Of a stretch of 64,000 bases of DNA, positions 63,876 to 64,000 are shown one piece after another. Under the pieces are notes generated by a model. It made no database searches and was not told where the DNA came from. It saw only the letters and a list, made by a program, of their open reading frames with translations. Source of the DNA: an uncultured Alphaproteobacteria bacterium (GTDB lineage Bacteria; Pseudomonadota; Alphaproteobacteria; Micropepsales; Micropepsaceae); NCBI GenBank assembly GCA_903897605.1, contig CAIUCH010000032.1, forward strand, positions 30,717 through 94,716. The letters run 5' to 3'. Every line of letters begins with the position of its first letter. The stretch's first letter is position 1. A program made the position numbers and the translations under genes.

Positions 63876-64000
63876 TGAACTGGTCCTCCCTGAAGTATGG
63901 TTTTGACCAAGGAGGATTGGATAGATGGCAAGGAAAAGGCATACGGCGGAAGAGATTGTCGCGAAGCTACGGCAGGTCGATGTGCTGATGGCACAGGGCA
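63876..64000 (+). mobile_element. IS3-family insertion sequence, left end (truncated by window)
   Basis: Begins near TGAACTGGTCCTCC (63876), TG being the usual IS3 terminus, followed by a leader with AAGGAGG (63909-63915) and the orfA start at 63925. The right end lies outside the window, so the exact terminal repeat and target duplication cannot be checked. Confidence 0.7.
63925..64000 (+). CDS. IS3-family transposase OrfA, N-terminal part
   Basis: ATG 63925 after a strong AAGGAGG site. The 25 visible residues start MARKRHTAEEIVAKLRQVDV, the classic start of OrfA helix-turn-helix proteins of the IS407-type IS3 subgroup. OrfB and the frameshift region are beyond the window. Confidence 0.85.
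   Translation, partial: MARKRHTAEEIVAKLRQVDVLMAQG

Noticed and set aside
1..64000. tRNA, rRNA, CRISPR arrays, prophage or toxin-antitoxin systems
   Set aside because: Intergenic regions were read for cloverleaf ends, regularly spaced repeats and phage-type genes; none found apart from the IS3-family end.

Overview
This is a GC-rich chromosomal segment whose codon use and gene families (homogentisate pathway, BioY, many short ATGA gene overlaps, Tat and c-type cytochrome modules, DUF2961/GH172, PAS_5) suggest an aerobic alphaproteobacterium. The order is not determinable from the sequence; a Micropepsales/Rhizomicrobium-, Caulobacterales- or Sphingomonadales-like host would fit. I see no tRNA, rRNA or CRISPR. 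The only mobile DNA is the left end of an IS3-family element at the right edge.

Layout. 1-6.5 kb: end of an Ldh-family dehydrogenase; a Tat-exported thiamine-diphosphate (TPP) enzyme with a dedicated cytochrome c; a CHRD-domain protein and a cytochrome-fused PQQ dehydrogenase; an exported mutarotase-fold protein. 6.5-11.5 kb: a tyrosine/homogentisate operon (hppD-hmgA-fahA-maiA) with a divergent Lrp/AsnC regulator. 11.5-12 kb: ogt. 12.2-26.4 kb: tryptophan catabolism continuing into the aerobic CoA-dependent anthranilate route. It contains kynurenine formamidase, kynureninase, 2-aminobenzoate-CoA ligase and the bifunctional 2-aminobenzoyl-CoA monooxygenase/reductase. Around these lie beta-oxidation-type enzymes (3-hydroxyacyl-CoA dehydrogenase, acyl-CoA dehydrogenase, enoyl-CoA hydratase, SDR), a thioesterase, a RidA protein and a MarR regulator. 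26.5-34 kb: exported amidohydrolase, an ABC exporter pair, aldose epimerase, an exported monooxygenase-fold protein, an ArsR-like regulator and an exported HpcH/HpaI aldolase.

34-39 kb: a gluconate-2-dehydrogenase-type complex (Tat small subunit, GMC flavoprotein, triheme cytochrome) and an exported metallo-beta-lactamase-fold protein. 39-45.4 kb: lactate permease, glycerate kinase, recQ, fatty acid desaturase, a MarR regulator. 45.6-48.6 kb: Tat-exported flavin amine oxidase with its own cytochrome c, and a TPR protein. 49-51.6 kb: scoA-scoB-thiolase, which can take up acetoacetate from the homogentisate pathway and possibly 3-oxoacyl-CoA from the anthranilate pathway. 51.6-57 kb: bioY, a GH172 enzyme, an orphan branched-chain-type substrate-binding protein, a tandem GNAT protein, a PAS_5 protein. 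57-63.6 kb: an amino-sugar/tagatose-type cluster (MFS, AgaS-like SIS isomerase, APC permease, KbaZ/GatZ, PfkB kinase). 63.6-64 kb: a gene remnant cut by an IS3-family element.

Two themes stand out. One is a nearly complete tryptophan-to-central-metabolism route with a RidA protein built into the aminobenzoyl-CoA operon. The other is repeated pairing of exported oxidoreductases with private c-type cytochromes, including an unusual exported TPP enzyme.
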